The notes beneath the pieces were generated by a model. The model searched no databases, was not told the DNA's origin, and was given only the letters and a program-made list of their open reading frames with translations. Positions 56,004 to 64,000 of a stretch of 64,000 bases of DNA are shown piece after piece. A program made the position numbers and the translations under genes. This DNA is from Thalassoroseus pseudoceratinae (lineage in GTDB: Bacteria > Planctomycetota > Planctomycetia > Planctomycetales > Planctomycetaceae). The stretch covers positions 806,001-870,000 of the forward strand of contig NZ_JAALXT010000003.1 of assembly GCF_011634775.1 (NCBI RefSeq), given 5' to 3'. Position 1 is the first letter of the stretch. Every line of letters starts with the position of its first letter.

Positions 56004-57071
56004 ATGAAACTCCCGAACACGCTCAACTGGGCCGGTAAATTGCTCGGCACAACATTGGTTCTGCTCGCGATTGGTTGTGGCGGTAGCAATCAAACTGATG
56101 AAGAAAACGGTGACGCCAGCGCGATCGGCGAAGCTCTCAAAGGTGAAATCACCATTGATGGCTCCAGCACCGTTGCCCCGATCAGTGGTGTTGCCAAAGA
56201 GCAGTTCAACAAAGAATACAAGAACGTCAACATCAAGTTGAGCATCACCGGAACGGGGGATGGTTTCAAACGTTTCTCCGCTGGCGAAACGGATGTCTCG
56301 AACGCTTCTCGTCCGATCAAGGAATCGGAATTCAAACTCTGCCAGGAAAACAACGTTGAGTTCATTGAGATTCCAGTGGCGTATGACGGGTTAACGATCG
56401 TCGTCAATACGCAGAACGATTGGGCTGACGAAATCACCGTGGAACAACTCAAGACCATCTTCAGTGCTGAGACCGCACCGAAGACATGGAAGGACGTCAA
56501 CGAAGATTGGCCGGACGAAGAACTGAAAATCTACGCTCCCGGAACTGAGTCAGGAACATTTGACTACTTTAATGAGGTTGTTCTCGAAGATGCCAAAATG
56601 CGAAGCGACTTCTCACCCAGTGCCGATGACAACACCCTCGTTAACGGCGTGAAAGGCAATAAATCGGCGATTGGATTCTTTGGGGCTTCCTACTACTTCA
56701 ACAACGAAGACTCACTCAAAGCCCTCGCTGTGGTGAATCCGGAAACGAAAGAAGCCGTGTTGCCATCAGCCGCCACTATTGAAAGCGGTGAATACGCTCC
56801 GTTTAGTCGTCCGCTGTTCATCTACGTCAAAAAGGCGTCGATGGATCGTCCGGAAGTTAAGTTGTTCGTCAAATTCTACCTCGATCACGCTGCCGAGATG
56901 GCAAAAGAAGTCTTCTATGTGCCACTTCCAAAAACGGTTTATGAATCCGCGACGAAGCACGTGAACGGCAAAAAGGTGGGGACACACTACTTGACCGAAG
57001 CTGGCGAAAAACGCAAAGGTTCGGTGACGGATATCTATCAAGAAGAGAATCTGGTCACCGAACTCGACTAA
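56004..57071 (+). CDS. pstS: Phosphate ABC transporter substrate-binding lipoprotein
   Basis: 355 residues. Lipoprotein signal peptide with lipobox LLAIGCGGS (Cys25). Phosphate-binding motifs: ITIDGSSTVAPIS, SITGTGDGFKRFSAGETDVSN and APGTESGTFDYF. The body follows the PstS/SphX fold. It captures phosphate at the outer face of the inner membrane for PstCAB. It is the first gene of the pst operon. Between it and pstC lies a hairpin (57101), which may allow more PstS than transporter to be made. Confidence 0.95.
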   Translation: MKLPNTLNWAGKLLGTTLVLLAIGCGGSNQTDEENGDASAIGEALKGEITIDGSSTVAPISGVAKEQFNKEYKNVNIKLSITGTGDGFKRFSAGETDVSNASRPIKESEFKLCQENNVEFIEIPVAYDGLTIVVNTQNDWADEITVEQLKTIFSAETAPKTWKDVNEDWPDEELKIYAPGTESGTFDYFNEVVLEDAKMRSDFSPSADDNTLVNGVKGNKSAIGFFGASYYFNNEDSLKALAVVNPETKEAVLPSAATIESGEYAPFSRPLFIYVKKASMDRPEVKLFVKFYLDHAAEMAKEVFYVPLPKTVYESATKHVNGKKVGTHYLTEAGEKRKGSVTDIYQEENLVTELD

Positions 57072-57100
57072 CGGATCGGTCGCTTGCTGAGTTTGAATTT

Positions 57101-57146
57101 GAGAGTGGCATGCGTCTTTGAGTGTTGCCACTCTCGAACTCTTTTT
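57101..57146 (+). terminator. Intra-operon hairpin with T-run between pstS and pstC
   Basis: Perfect 10-base arms GAGAGTGGCA and TGCCACTCTC with a 15-base loop. A T-rich stretch (CTTTTTCC) begins 4 bases after the stem, so it could be a partial terminator or a 3' stabilising stem for pstS. Confidence 0.7.
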
Positions 57147-57184
57147 CCGACCGATGTGACTCTATGTGACGTACGATTGGCTCG

Positions 57185-58138
57185 ATGGCTTACGAAGTAC
57201 CGCTCCGAAAAGCAGAATATCAGCCGGCAATTCTGCGGGCACGTCAGGCCCGGCGATGGCGTGAAACCGGTGTCTTGACCGGGTTGGTGGGGGCGGCCGC
57301 ATTTTCCGTTCTCACAACGGTCGCCATCATTGGGATTCTCTTCGCGCAGAGCGTGCATTTCTTCCGAATGCCCGAAGTCACGGTGAGCGAGTTCTTCTTC
57401 ACCGCCAAGTGGCCGGTTTTGATTGGCTCAGACGACAACTACGGCATTTGGCCGCTCATTTGCGGTTCGTTGTTGGTGACGCTCATCGCGATGGCGGTTG
57501 CGTTGCCACTCGGACTGGTGACCGCGATTTACCTCAGCGAATACGCCCCGCGAAAACTTCGTTCGGTTCTGAAACCAACGCTCGAAGTCCTCGCCGGCAT
57601 TCCCACCGTGGTGTATGGTTTCTTCGCACTGACGTTTATCACACCAATGATCCTGCAGAAGATTGACCCATCATTCAACGGGTTCAACGCCGCTAGTGCC
57701 GGAATTGCAGTTGGGATTCTTTGTCTGCCCATTGTGACATCACTGACCGAAGACGCATTGCAATCCGTCCCTCGTAGTTTGCGAGAAGGAGCCTACGGTT
57801 TGGGGGGGACGAAACTCGATGTCTCCGTGCGTGTCGTATTACCTGCGGCGTTGTCCGGATTGATCTCAGCCACGTTGCTCGCGTTCGCTCGGGCGATGGG
57901 TGAAACGATGATCGTGGCGTTGGCCGCCGGACAGCTTCCCCAAGTGACGTTCGACCCACGTGACCAAATTGAAACGATGACGGGATTCATGGTGCGGGCA
58001 GCCAAAGGGGATATTGAGCACACGGGAGCAGCGTACTATTCGCTTTACGCGGTCGCCGGGACATTGTTCATCATTACATTTGCCCTGACCGTGCTCGGTC
58101 AGTTGATTCGGCGACGGTTCCGGGAGGAATACCGATGA
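57185..58138 (+). CDS. pstC: Phosphate ABC transporter permease PstC
   Basis: 317 residues, six predicted helices. The permease EAA loop reads SVPRSLREGAYGLGGTKLDV. LSEYAPRKLRSVLKPTLEVLAG and IPTVVYGFFALTF match PstC. It forms the membrane channel with PstA. The stop overlaps the pstA ATG by 4 bases, so the two are coupled. An extended periplasmic first loop lies between helices 1 and 2. Confidence 0.95.
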   Translation: MAYEVPLRKAEYQPAILRARQARRWRETGVLTGLVGAAAFSVLTTVAIIGILFAQSVHFFRMPEVTVSEFFFTAKWPVLIGSDDNYGIWPLICGSLLVTLIAMAVALPLGLVTAIYLSEYAPRKLRSVLKPTLEVLAGIPTVVYGFFALTFITPMILQKIDPSFNGFNAASAGIAVGILCLPIVTSLTEDALQSVPRSLREGAYGLGGTKLDVSVRVVLPAALSGLISATLLAFARAMGETMIVALAAGQLPQVTFDPRDQIETMTGFMVRAAKGDIEHTGAAYYSLYAVAGTLFIITFALTVLGQLIRRRFREEYR

Positions 58139-59340
58139 CACCTGCGATTCTCTCGGATCCTCAGAAACGCCAAGATTCTCTTCGCTCGACCACTGTCCGA
58201 CAGTGGAAGAACCGGTTGTTCGTGTATTTCTGCACGGTCGTGGCAGGGGCATCCGTGCTAATCCTGCTGGTCTTGCTGGGAGCGATTTTCGCTCAGGGCA
58301 TGCACTTCCTTGACTGGGACTTTCTTACGTCGCCAGCCAGCATGAAGCCCACGGAAACGGGTGTGGCGACCGGTTTGGTGGGAACTTTGCTTGTGTGCGG
58401 CGTGTGTGCCATATGCACATTGCCTTTGGGAGTCGCGACGGCGATCTTTCTGGAAGAATACCAACCACGGTCCCCGTTCTTTCGGAATCTTCGAAGCTTC
58501 ATTCAGTTGAACATCACGAATTTGGCTGGTGTGCCGTCAGTTGTGTACGGGATTCTCGGTTTGACGGCATTCGTCAATCTGTTTGGTCTCGCTGGAAGTT
58601 TGGATCAACCAGCGTTTGAAGTTGGCGCGACTCACTACTATCAGTTTTTGAACGAAGAACCACGAATTGTGCGGATTCCCGTTGCCAGTTCGGCCCAAGA
58701 TTCACCGGAACTGGAAACCGGAATGTTGGCATACACCGGAAGTGGCCGACGCGTCAGATTAAACGTGATTGCAGCTGACGCGAATTGGCCCGATGATCCG
58801 AAGTTGGCTGCCAGAACACTGAGGATCGGCGAAACCGGGGGGCTTCAGACCGAAACGAGTTGGTACCATTTCCGATTGCCATTTGGTCGCAGCGTGTTGG
58901 CGATCGGGTTAACCCTGATGTTGGTGGTGCTGCCAATTTTGATTACGGCTTCGCAGGAAGCGCTTCGTTCGGTGCCGTTTTCCTTGCGGGAAGGTGCTTT
59001 TGGTCTTGGGGCGACGCGTTGGCAAACGATCCGAAATGTGACCCTGCCCGCGGCGATTCCTGGTATCATGACCGGTTCCATTATTGCAATGAGCCGGGCA
59101 ATCGGCGAAGCCGCACCGATCGTCATTATTTCCGGTGTGACGTCTCAGACGGTGATGGCACATAGTCTAATGAGTGACAGTCCGGTGCTTCCGCTACAAA
59201 TCTTCTATTGGTCGGGTCAAGCTATTCAAGAATTTCATGATGTCGCCGCATCGGGCATTATTGTACTGTTAGGGGTGTTGTTGTTGTTCAATGCAGCAGC
59301 GGTCATTCTTCGCCAGAAATTGCAAAAGCCCTTGTCGTAA
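58135..59340 (+). CDS. pstA: Phosphate ABC transporter permease PstA with a large insert
   Basis: 401 residues, against about 280-300 for typical PstA. Helices and motifs are in order: IFLEEYQPRSPFFRNLRSFI, ITNLAGVPSVVYGILGLTAF, and the EAA loop SVPFSLREGAFGLGATRWQT. An extra segment of about 100 residues (152-250), rich in Glu, Tyr and Arg (VGATHYYQFLNEEP, GRRVRLNVIAAD), sits between the third helix and the next membrane segment, probably facing the periplasm. Coupled to pstC by overlap. Confidence 0.93.
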   Translation: MTPAILSDPQKRQDSLRSTTVRQWKNRLFVYFCTVVAGASVLILLVLLGAIFAQGMHFLDWDFLTSPASMKPTETGVATGLVGTLLVCGVCAICTLPLGVATAIFLEEYQPRSPFFRNLRSFIQLNITNLAGVPSVVYGILGLTAFVNLFGLAGSLDQPAFEVGATHYYQFLNEEPRIVRIPVASSAQDSPELETGMLAYTGSGRRVRLNVIAADANWPDDPKLAARTLRIGETGGLQTETSWYHFRLPFGRSVLAIGLTLMLVVLPILITASQEALRSVPFSLREGAFGLGATRWQTIRNVTLPAAIPGIMTGSIIAMSRAIGEAAPIVIISGVTSQTVMAHSLMSDSPVLPLQIFYWSGQAIQEFHDVAASGIIVLLGVLLLFNAAAVILRQKLQKPLS

Positions 59341-59376
59341 CGGTAACGGACTTGAACTCCGAAAGAGTTTTTTTCG

Positions 59377-60315
59377 ATGACGACTTCGCAACCGAACGAG
59401 CCAATGAACAAGCCTTCGCTCTCACCATCTCAAACCGCGATCAGTTCGGTTGAAGCGTCGAACGGGGTTGATGAGTCTTCACGCAGAAGTGGAGCGCTCA
59501 ACAACATGTCGCAGGCCTTGAAAACGAACTCGCAAGCCCCGCAGACTGAAGAAACCGAACTCGCGTTGGCTGTCGAAGTCCGCGACTTCAATGCGTGGTA
59601 TGGCGATTTCCATGTGCTACACAATATTCACATGAAGATCCCCGAGAAGCGAGTGACGGCATTTATCGGGCCAAGTGGTTGTGGAAAAAGTACGTTCCTG
59701 CGGTGGATCAACCGGATGAACGACACGGTCGACGGTGCTCACGCCAAAGGACATCTGAAACTGCATGATTTGGATTTGCTCGACCGACGCACCGACGTGG
59801 TCGATTTGCGGCGTCGGGTGGGCATGGTCTTCCAAAAGCCCAATCCTTTCCCGAAAACTATTTACGACAATATCGCCTTTGGCCCACGTCTACACATGAA
59901 GGTGGCTAAGTCCGAAATGGACGAATTGGTCGAGTGGTCTTTGAAGAAGGCCGCTCTGTGGACGGAGGTCAAGAACCGGTTACATACATCTGCCCTGGGT
60001 TTGTCGGGCGGCCAGCAGCAGCGTTTGTGTATCGCTCGCGCAATCGCCATTGGTCCCGAAGTGCTCTTGATGGATGAGCCGGCCTCCTCGCTCGACCCGA
60101 AGAGCGCGGCTGCCATCGAGGACCTGATCTCGGAACTTCGCCAAGAGTATACGATTGTCATCGTGACTCACAGCATGCAGCAAGCCGCCCGAACCAGCGA
60201 CTACACCGCGTTCTTGTACGAAGGCCAACTGATTGAGTTCGGTCCGACTCAAAAAATCTTCACGAATCCCGATCGCGAAGAAACGGAAAACTATATCACC
60301 GGTCGATTTGGATGA
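59377..60315 (+). CDS. pstB: Phosphate ABC transporter ATP-binding protein PstB
   Basis: 312 residues. Walker [11 protein letters not shown]-loop [23 protein letters not shown] signature [10 protein letters not shown], Walker [14 protein letters not shown] and the H-loop THSMQQAAR are complete; the PstB-specific [10 protein letters not shown] segment identifies it. The first 65 residues are a Ser/Glu/Asn-rich extension not found in most PstB proteins; internal ATG codons at 59404 and 59506 could be real starts. No phoU gene follows. Confidence 0.95.
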   Translation: MTTSQPNEPMNKPSLSPSQTAISSVEASNGVDESSRRSGALNNMSQALKTNSQAPQTEETELALAVEVRDFNAWYGDFHVLHNIHMKIPEKRVTAFIGPSGCGKSTFLRWINRMNDTVDGAHAKGHLKLHDLDLLDRRTDVVDLRRRVGMVFQKPNPFPKTIYDNIAFGPRLHMKVAKSEMDELVEWSLKKAALWTEVKNRLHTSALGLSGGQQQRLCIARAIAIGPEVLLMDEPASSLDPKSAAAIEDLISELRQEYTIVIVTHSMQQAARTSDYTAFLYEGQLIEFGPTQKIFTNPDREETENYITGRFG

Positions 60316-60451
60316 TTCTTGTTGATCGATTGAGTTTTCTGGTTAGGTTTTCAAATTCCGAGCGTCTTAAACGGTGAGATTCGGAAATTTCGAATAGGTC
60401 CGAGTTGGAGATGGTCGGCGGTATCGATCCGATCTGGCGATCGGATCAGAC

Positions 60452-60976
60452 ATGACACAACAACACACTGAATTCGGGGCGGCTTCGGTCGAGTCCATCT
60501 ATGTCAGTTTGTCGAAAGAACTTTGGGCGATTTTCTACGCGCATTGCAACGAGTCGGAGTTAGCTTACGACGCCGTTCAGGAAGTTTTCGCACGGTTGCA
60601 GCAGCAAGACCGTTCAACCATCCGGGATGTGAAATCTTGGCTGGTGCGTGTGGGACGGAATTGGCTCAGAGACTTCGCTCGCCATCAAAAAATTGCGGCT
60701 AAGTCGGTGGATTTCCTGGATGGAACACCGGGCGAAAACCAACCTCCGAGTGAAAGTCTGCTCAATCAAGAGCAACACGCGATTGTTCGTCAAACGCTGG
60801 CTGAAATGTCGTCCGAAGACCGATCCGTGTTGGTGTTCCGTTACTCATTGGGCTGGTCATCGCAGAAAATTGCGGATGAGTTAGAAACGACTGCGTCGGC
60901 TGTGGATATGCGATTATCTCGGGCACGGAAACGACTGCGTCGTCTCTTGGAACAAGCAGGGGTGGATTCGACATGA
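60452..60976 (+). CDS. RNA polymerase sigma factor of the ECF type
   Basis: 174 residues. Region 2 covers about residues 12-75 (LSKELWAIFYAHCNESELAYD, then VQEVFARLQQ and DVKSWLVRVGRNWLRDFARH), and region 4 about 105-170 (MSSEDRSVLVFRYSLGWSSQ, KIADELETTASAVDMRLSRARKRL-type helix-turn-helix). It directs RNA polymerase to a special promoter set. The last codon overlaps the ATG of the next gene by 4 bases, so the two are co-translated. It follows the pst operon by 136 bases. Confidence 0.92.
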   Translation: MTQQHTEFGAASVESIYVSLSKELWAIFYAHCNESELAYDAVQEVFARLQQQDRSTIRDVKSWLVRVGRNWLRDFARHQKIAAKSVDFLDGTPGENQPPSESLLNQEQHAIVRQTLAEMSSEDRSVLVFRYSLGWSSQKIADELETTASAVDMRLSRARKRLRRLLEQAGVDST

Positions 60977-61470
60977 CTTCTTCAACGGGGAAAAGTTGGA
61001 ACGACGATCAAGTCGATGAGCTATTGACCAAGTTCTACACTCAGGAAACCCCAGCGGCTTTTCGCTGTCAATCTGCCCACACAGAGCGAGCGGAAGTGGC
61101 GCGTCGTAAGCGTGGGCCGAAGAACCATCTGGTCGTGGCCGGTTTGGTGGTTCTATGTACGGCTACAGCCGGATGGTTGACATGGTCGTCCTGGCAGTCT
61201 GTGGGTTCCACAGTTGCACTGCCGATGGAAGAACCGTCCCAGTCGCCCCCATCACCAACCTCAACGGCGATTCGTGACGCACAGGAAAGCACGCCAGTTG
61301 AGACGATTCACCGTATTGAACCTGCTCGCCTGACCGATTCGGAAACCCATCCCGGTTCGGAACTACCGGAATGGGAAATCCAGGTGTTTCCCATCGACGA
61401 GGAGAAGCCAAGGCCCCCGATTAAGTCACCCGCAGTTGCCGAACCGGCTGTGCGACGATCATCCCGCTGA
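60973..61470 (+). CDS. Putative sigma-factor partner with one membrane helix
   Basis: 165 residues. Residues 1-48 are cytoplasmic and basic near the membrane (RAEVARRKRGPK). One helix follows (about 50-72, LVVAGLVVLCTATAGWLTW). The rest is a Pro/Ser/Glu-rich extracytoplasmic tail. Its start overlaps the sigma gene, the usual arrangement for an anti-sigma factor. The zinc anti-sigma motif HxxxCxxC is absent, and the cytoplasmic part is short, so an anti-sigma role is inferred only from location. Confidence 0.65.
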   Translation: MTSSTGKSWNDDQVDELLTKFYTQETPAAFRCQSAHTERAEVARRKRGPKNHLVVAGLVVLCTATAGWLTWSSWQSVGSTVALPMEEPSQSPPSPTSTAIRDAQESTPVETIHRIEPARLTDSETHPGSELPEWEIQVFPIDEEKPRPPIKSPAVAEPAVRRSSR

Positions 61471-61524
61471 TCAAAAACTCGCTGGGAATCCCACTTTACG
61501 CTTTCAATCGGTGCGTCGTCTTCC

Positions 61525-61562
61525 CTATGATCTATGGTGTTTACACCTATAATCTATGGTGT
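61525..61562 (+). repeat. Tandem 16-base direct repeat, possible operator
   Basis: CTATGATCTATGGTGT (61525-61540) recurs as CTATAATCTATGGTGT (61547-61562), with one mismatch and a 22-base period, two helical turns. GGTGT and ACACC (61536-61547) also form an inverted pair. TATAAT at 61548-61553 could be a -10 box for the following lipoprotein gene. Confidence 0.5.
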
Positions 61563-61678
61563 GAACCGGGCGTCTGCCCGCGCGTACTCATTCGGATCGG
61601 CGTTCAAGCCGAGTGAATGACACTAGGTTTGGAATTCATATTGCTTCTAAATGGCCAATCGGTCGCGGGTCCTCATTC

Positions 61679-62356
61679 ATGCAGCGGTTGACTTTGGGAA
61701 TCCTCATTGTTGTCTTCGGACAACAGGGGTGCGATCAGCTTCGTCCAGCAGATCCATCTGCAAAAGCGACTGAAAATTCGCAATTGGTACCGGCTGAGTC
61801 TTCGAAAACGCCTCCGGGGTGGACGACCTCCAAAACTTTGAGTGTGGCAGAGGCGTCCTGGTTAATCCCTTCCGCGGCGGCCTGTTCGCGAGAACAGTTC
61901 GACGAAGTACTTAGGCATCCGCCGACGCTGTTGTCTGACATCGACGATCAGAAGCTGACGCTCTTATTGCTAGCCTACGATCCGAGTTTGGTCGCTCAGA
62001 CTGCACCAACAGCTCTCGACGAATTCCGATATACCGGCCCATTTGGCGCGAAGAAGGATGATATCGTCGAAGCGGTGTACGGTGACGGTAAACCCGCGTA
62101 TGCCTCCGTGATTCGTCCTTCGTATATCACGGATTGCACTTGCAACTCAGATGGAGACCAGGCGACGGGAGTTGTGGCATTCCGAGCGGTCGGTGTATTC
62201 GAAGGGCGTTGTCGGTACACGGCGGAGCGTGAAGACGGGAAGTGGCGTGTCGTCGAGTTCTACTTGCCGTCCTATCGAATCCGCACCCGCCGGCAAGCGG
62301 ATGGGCTATGGAAATTGGTCGACACACCCGTTCCCACGGGGCCACCAAGCTATTGA
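61679..62356 (+). CDS. Putative lipoprotein of unknown function
   Basis: 225 residues from ATG 61679. A hydrophobic leader (LTLGILIVVFGQQGC) ends in a Cys that could be lipidated, though the -3 residue (Gln) is not ideal. The mature protein has a helical region (60-110) and a C-terminal part with DCTCNSDGD, FEGRCRYTAEREDGKWRVVE and YRIRTRRQADGLWKLVD. No known domain. It is convergent with the amidohydrolase gene, with a 7-base overlap of the two 3' ends. The start at 61613 would add 22 residues ahead of the leader. Confidence 0.65.
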   Translation: MQRLTLGILIVVFGQQGCDQLRPADPSAKATENSQLVPAESSKTPPGWTTSKTLSVAEASWLIPSAAACSREQFDEVLRHPPTLLSDIDDQKLTLLLLAYDPSLVAQTAPTALDEFRYTGPFGAKKDDIVEAVYGDGKPAYASVIRPSYITDCTCNSDGDQATGVVAFRAVGVFEGRCRYTAEREDGKWRVVEFYLPSYRIRTRRQADGLWKLVDTPVPTGPPSY

Positions 62357-63573
62357 GCTTGATCGTTCACCACGGATTTGAGAACAGCACTTAGCGAACG
62401 ACATCGGCTGCTTGGGTGGAATAGTAATCCGTATGGGTCACGACTCTCTTGGTGGGGCAATTCGATCACACTGAGATCATCGACTGTCCGACCTTCGAGT
62501 TCTGGGAGGATGGCGTCTTCGCCGAGCAATGCGGCTTCTCCATTGATTGTCGCCATTTGAAGTAGCTGTTGTGGCGGAAAGTCCGGATGCTGCCTGCGGA
62601 GAAACTTGGCCTCCTCCCAGACGCTCAAATCTGGATTGGACGCTCGGCTGTCTGTGCCCAGCGCGACACGCACCCCACGGTCAATGAGTGTTCGCCAGGG
62701 GTGATGTTGGTGACCAAAGTAGGCGTGTGTTCGTGGACAGTACACGACCGACATCTGCAGTTGACCAGTCAGAAATTCGATTTCATCGTCATCCAGATAG
62801 TTGCCATGGATAACTAAAGCCCGCTCAGCTTGAGCGAGTGTGCGGAGTTCATCCAAGGGACGTCGCCCGCCGAACAGCTCGGATGAGAAAATACCGAACT
62901 CTTCGAGCATCGTTCTGAATTCGCCAGTTCCGTTCTCTAATAAATCCCGTTCGGCAAGTGTCTCCGCAAGATGCATCGCGATCGGTGCAGACGCGTCCCC
63001 TGAGATTTGTACGATTTCTTCGAGCAGAGTCGGATGGACACTGTACGGAGCGTGTGGACTGAGGGCGGGAAGGAAACGCCCGTTGTCATCGGCCAACTCG
63101 AGATGATCTCTAGCGATTTGGAGTTGGTCCGAGATTGTCTCGGGGGACAGACCAATCAGCTCTCGAAACACCACGCAACGGGCTTCGGATGTGTGGTACG
63201 CCGGTTGATCACCGGTTGTGTTGATTTCTCCGACGAGGGTTGTGCCATTTCGCGTGACTTCTTGCAAACCCGTGGCGATCGTCTCCGCGACGGCCACATT
63301 TCGGGTTCGCCGATGTTGAAGTAGAACGCGTATCCAAGCGGTGAATGGACTCGAAACCACAAGCGGCTGTTGGAGGTCACTGAATTCGAGATGGGTGTGA
63401 GCGTTCACAACACCTGCGATTAGTGCCGCGTTGAGACGCCGAGGTGTATCTCGCACCGCTCGATTCGCGACCAAATCGGTTAGACGATTTTTTTCAAACG
63501 TGACAACGGCATTCTCGATTGGCGACCCGTTGGGCGGAAAAACCCAACGAAATTGGACTCGGATCGGTTCCAT
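62350..63573 (-). CDS. Amidohydrolase superfamily deaminase-like protein (TrzN/SsnA or aminofutalosine deaminase type)
   Basis: 407 residues. Metal-dependent amidohydrolase motifs in order: GVVNAHTHLEFSD (His pair), ALSPHAPYSVHP, MHLAETLAERDLL, LVIHGNYLDDDE (His) and VALGTDSRASNPD (Asp). This is the subgroup of aminohydrolases acting on rings such as chlorotriazine, guanine, cytosine, adenosine or aminofutalosine. Planctomycetes use the futalosine route to menaquinone, so a 6-amino-6-deoxyfutalosine deaminase is one option, not proven. Its 3' end overlaps the upstream lipoprotein gene by 7 bases. Confidence 0.82.
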   Translation of the reverse strand: MEPIRVQFRWVFPPNGSPIENAVVTFEKNRLTDLVANRAVRDTPRRLNAALIAGVVNAHTHLEFSDLQQPLVVSSPFTAWIRVLLQHRRTRNVAVAETIATGLQEVTRNGTTLVGEINTTGDQPAYHTSEARCVVFRELIGLSPETISDQLQIARDHLELADDNGRFLPALSPHAPYSVHPTLLEEIVQISGDASAPIAMHLAETLAERDLLENGTGEFRTMLEEFGIFSSELFGGRRPLDELRTLAQAERALVIHGNYLDDDEIEFLTGQLQMSVVYCPRTHAYFGHQHHPWRTLIDRGVRVALGTDSRASNPDLSVWEEAKFLRRQHPDFPPQQLLQMATINGEAALLGEDAILPELEGRTVDDLSVIELPHQESRDPYGLLFHPSSRCRSLSAVLKSVVNDQAQ

Positions 63574-63703
63574 CGAATACCATTTCTCCAGCAGTTTGTC
63601 TCGGACGGTCGCGGCGTCTGTCTCGCGGTGGTCCGTATGATACAGGATTTCCGTATATGCGAGAGTCGTGCCCCTTCCCCGAGACTGACGACAGTTTTCC
63701 TCT

Positions 63704-64000
63704 TTAGGAAACGCCGACTGCAGAACGCTCCATCGGTTTCTGGGATGGATCTGCTGCGAACGGGTCGTTGATCACAGGCAGCGCACGTGGGTCAGATCGC
63801 TTGGAAATCAACCAATAAATTCCCAAAGAAGCCCCGATTGCAGCAACCGTCAGCAACGGCCAGCGGTAGGTGACGCCACCATCCTCACACGCGAAGAACC
63901 AATTCAACACTGGGCCTTCCAAAGTTGCGATGACATTTTCCTGGGCCGCATATCGATTGAGCACGACATTTAATGCGTTGAAAATGAAGTGAAACGCAAT
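63704..64000 (-). CDS. CPBP-type intramembrane metalloprotease, C-terminal part (cut by window edge)
   Basis: 98 residues of the C-terminal end. The frame is open to the window edge. AFHFIFNALNVVLNRYAAQ has the His-x3-Asn of CPBP (CAAX protease/bacteriocin-processing) motif 3. One further helix follows (WPLLTVAAIGASLGIYWLI), then a short polar tail. The earlier motifs with EExxxR and FxxxH are outside the window, so the call is only moderately certain. Confidence 0.6.
   Translation of the reverse strand: MAFHFIFNALNVVLNRYAAQENVIATLEGPVLNWFFACEDGGVTYRWPLLTVAAIGASLGIYWLISKRSDPRALPVINDPFAADPSQKPMERSAVGVS

Noticed and set aside
1-64000. tRNA, rRNA, CRISPR array, insertion sequence or prophage
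   Set aside because: No cloverleaf-like stretch with a CCA-proximal T arm stood out in the intergenic gaps by eye, no spaced identical repeats, and no transposase, integrase or phage-type gene was found. A covariance-model search would be needed to exclude a tRNA completely.

Overview
The window looks like chromosomal DNA of a planctomycete (Planctomycetales-like, moderately high GC). This is inferred from gene content, not from a marker gene. The signs are a DUF1559 protein with a pilin-like leader, paired secreted sulfatases, a formylmethanofuran dehydrogenase subunit A homologue of the bacterial tetrahydromethanopterin C1 pathway, a C-x2-C zinc ribbon fused to ExbD, very long secretin-type proteins, several cysteine- or proline-rich secreted proteins, and housekeeping genes (infC, cinA, trmB, a gyrA-like gene) outside their usual bacterial neighbourhoods. 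I see no rRNA, tRNA, transposase, integrase, CRISPR array or prophage. Both edges cut genes.

Layout. 1-2419 (minus): a membrane transglutaminase-like protein (cut) and a DUF58 protein. 2848-3894 (minus): a membrane-anchored redoxin. 4092-7823 (plus): fhcA, a VIT-family transporter and cinA. 7923-9540 (plus): a Cys-rich membrane protein and the DUF1559 protein. 9755-16058 (plus): a five-gene envelope module made of a TonB-like protein, an ExbB/TolQ protein, two ExbD/TolR proteins (one with a zinc ribbon) and a 1145-residue TPR/beta-propeller membrane protein. 16343-19292 (plus): two sulfatases. 19496-22570 (minus): three tandem secreted proteins of unknown function. 22900-27852 (plus): a GyrA/ParC-type subunit, an M20 amidohydrolase and a YbdK-type carboxylate-amine ligase. 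28156-37660: a 1590-residue secretin (plus) converging on a two-PDZ HtrA protease and a 964-residue protein of secretin N-type repeats (both minus). 37916-40699 (minus): infC, groEL, groES. 41004-44870: a lipoprotein (minus), a thioredoxin/cytochrome c/PDZ fusion (plus) and a GntP permease (minus). 45101-48627 (plus): a HEAT-like protein, a PQQ-type propeller protein, trmB and a VOC protein. 48643-51650 (minus): VanZ-like and DUF1559-like proteins. 51810-55883: an unknown protein, a membrane-anchored FlgG-like protein, an ArfB-type release factor and a LarA-like protein. 56004-59340 and on to 60315 (plus): pstS-pstC-pstA-pstB. 60452-62356 (plus): an ECF sigma factor with a membrane partner, then a lipoprotein. 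62350-64000 (minus): an amidohydrolase and the end of a CPBP-type membrane protease.

How it fits together. Most of the window serves the cell envelope: energy transduction to the outer membrane (ExbBD module), outer-membrane export (secretin, secretin-repeat protein and HtrA), polysaccharide desulfation, and high-affinity phosphate uptake. The parts that least resemble known systems are the ExbBD module with its zinc-ribbon ExbD and giant propeller partner, the FlgG-like protein tethered to a membrane without any flagellar gene nearby, and the single-chain thioredoxin/haem/PDZ protein. No defence system, biosynthetic cluster or mobile island is evident.
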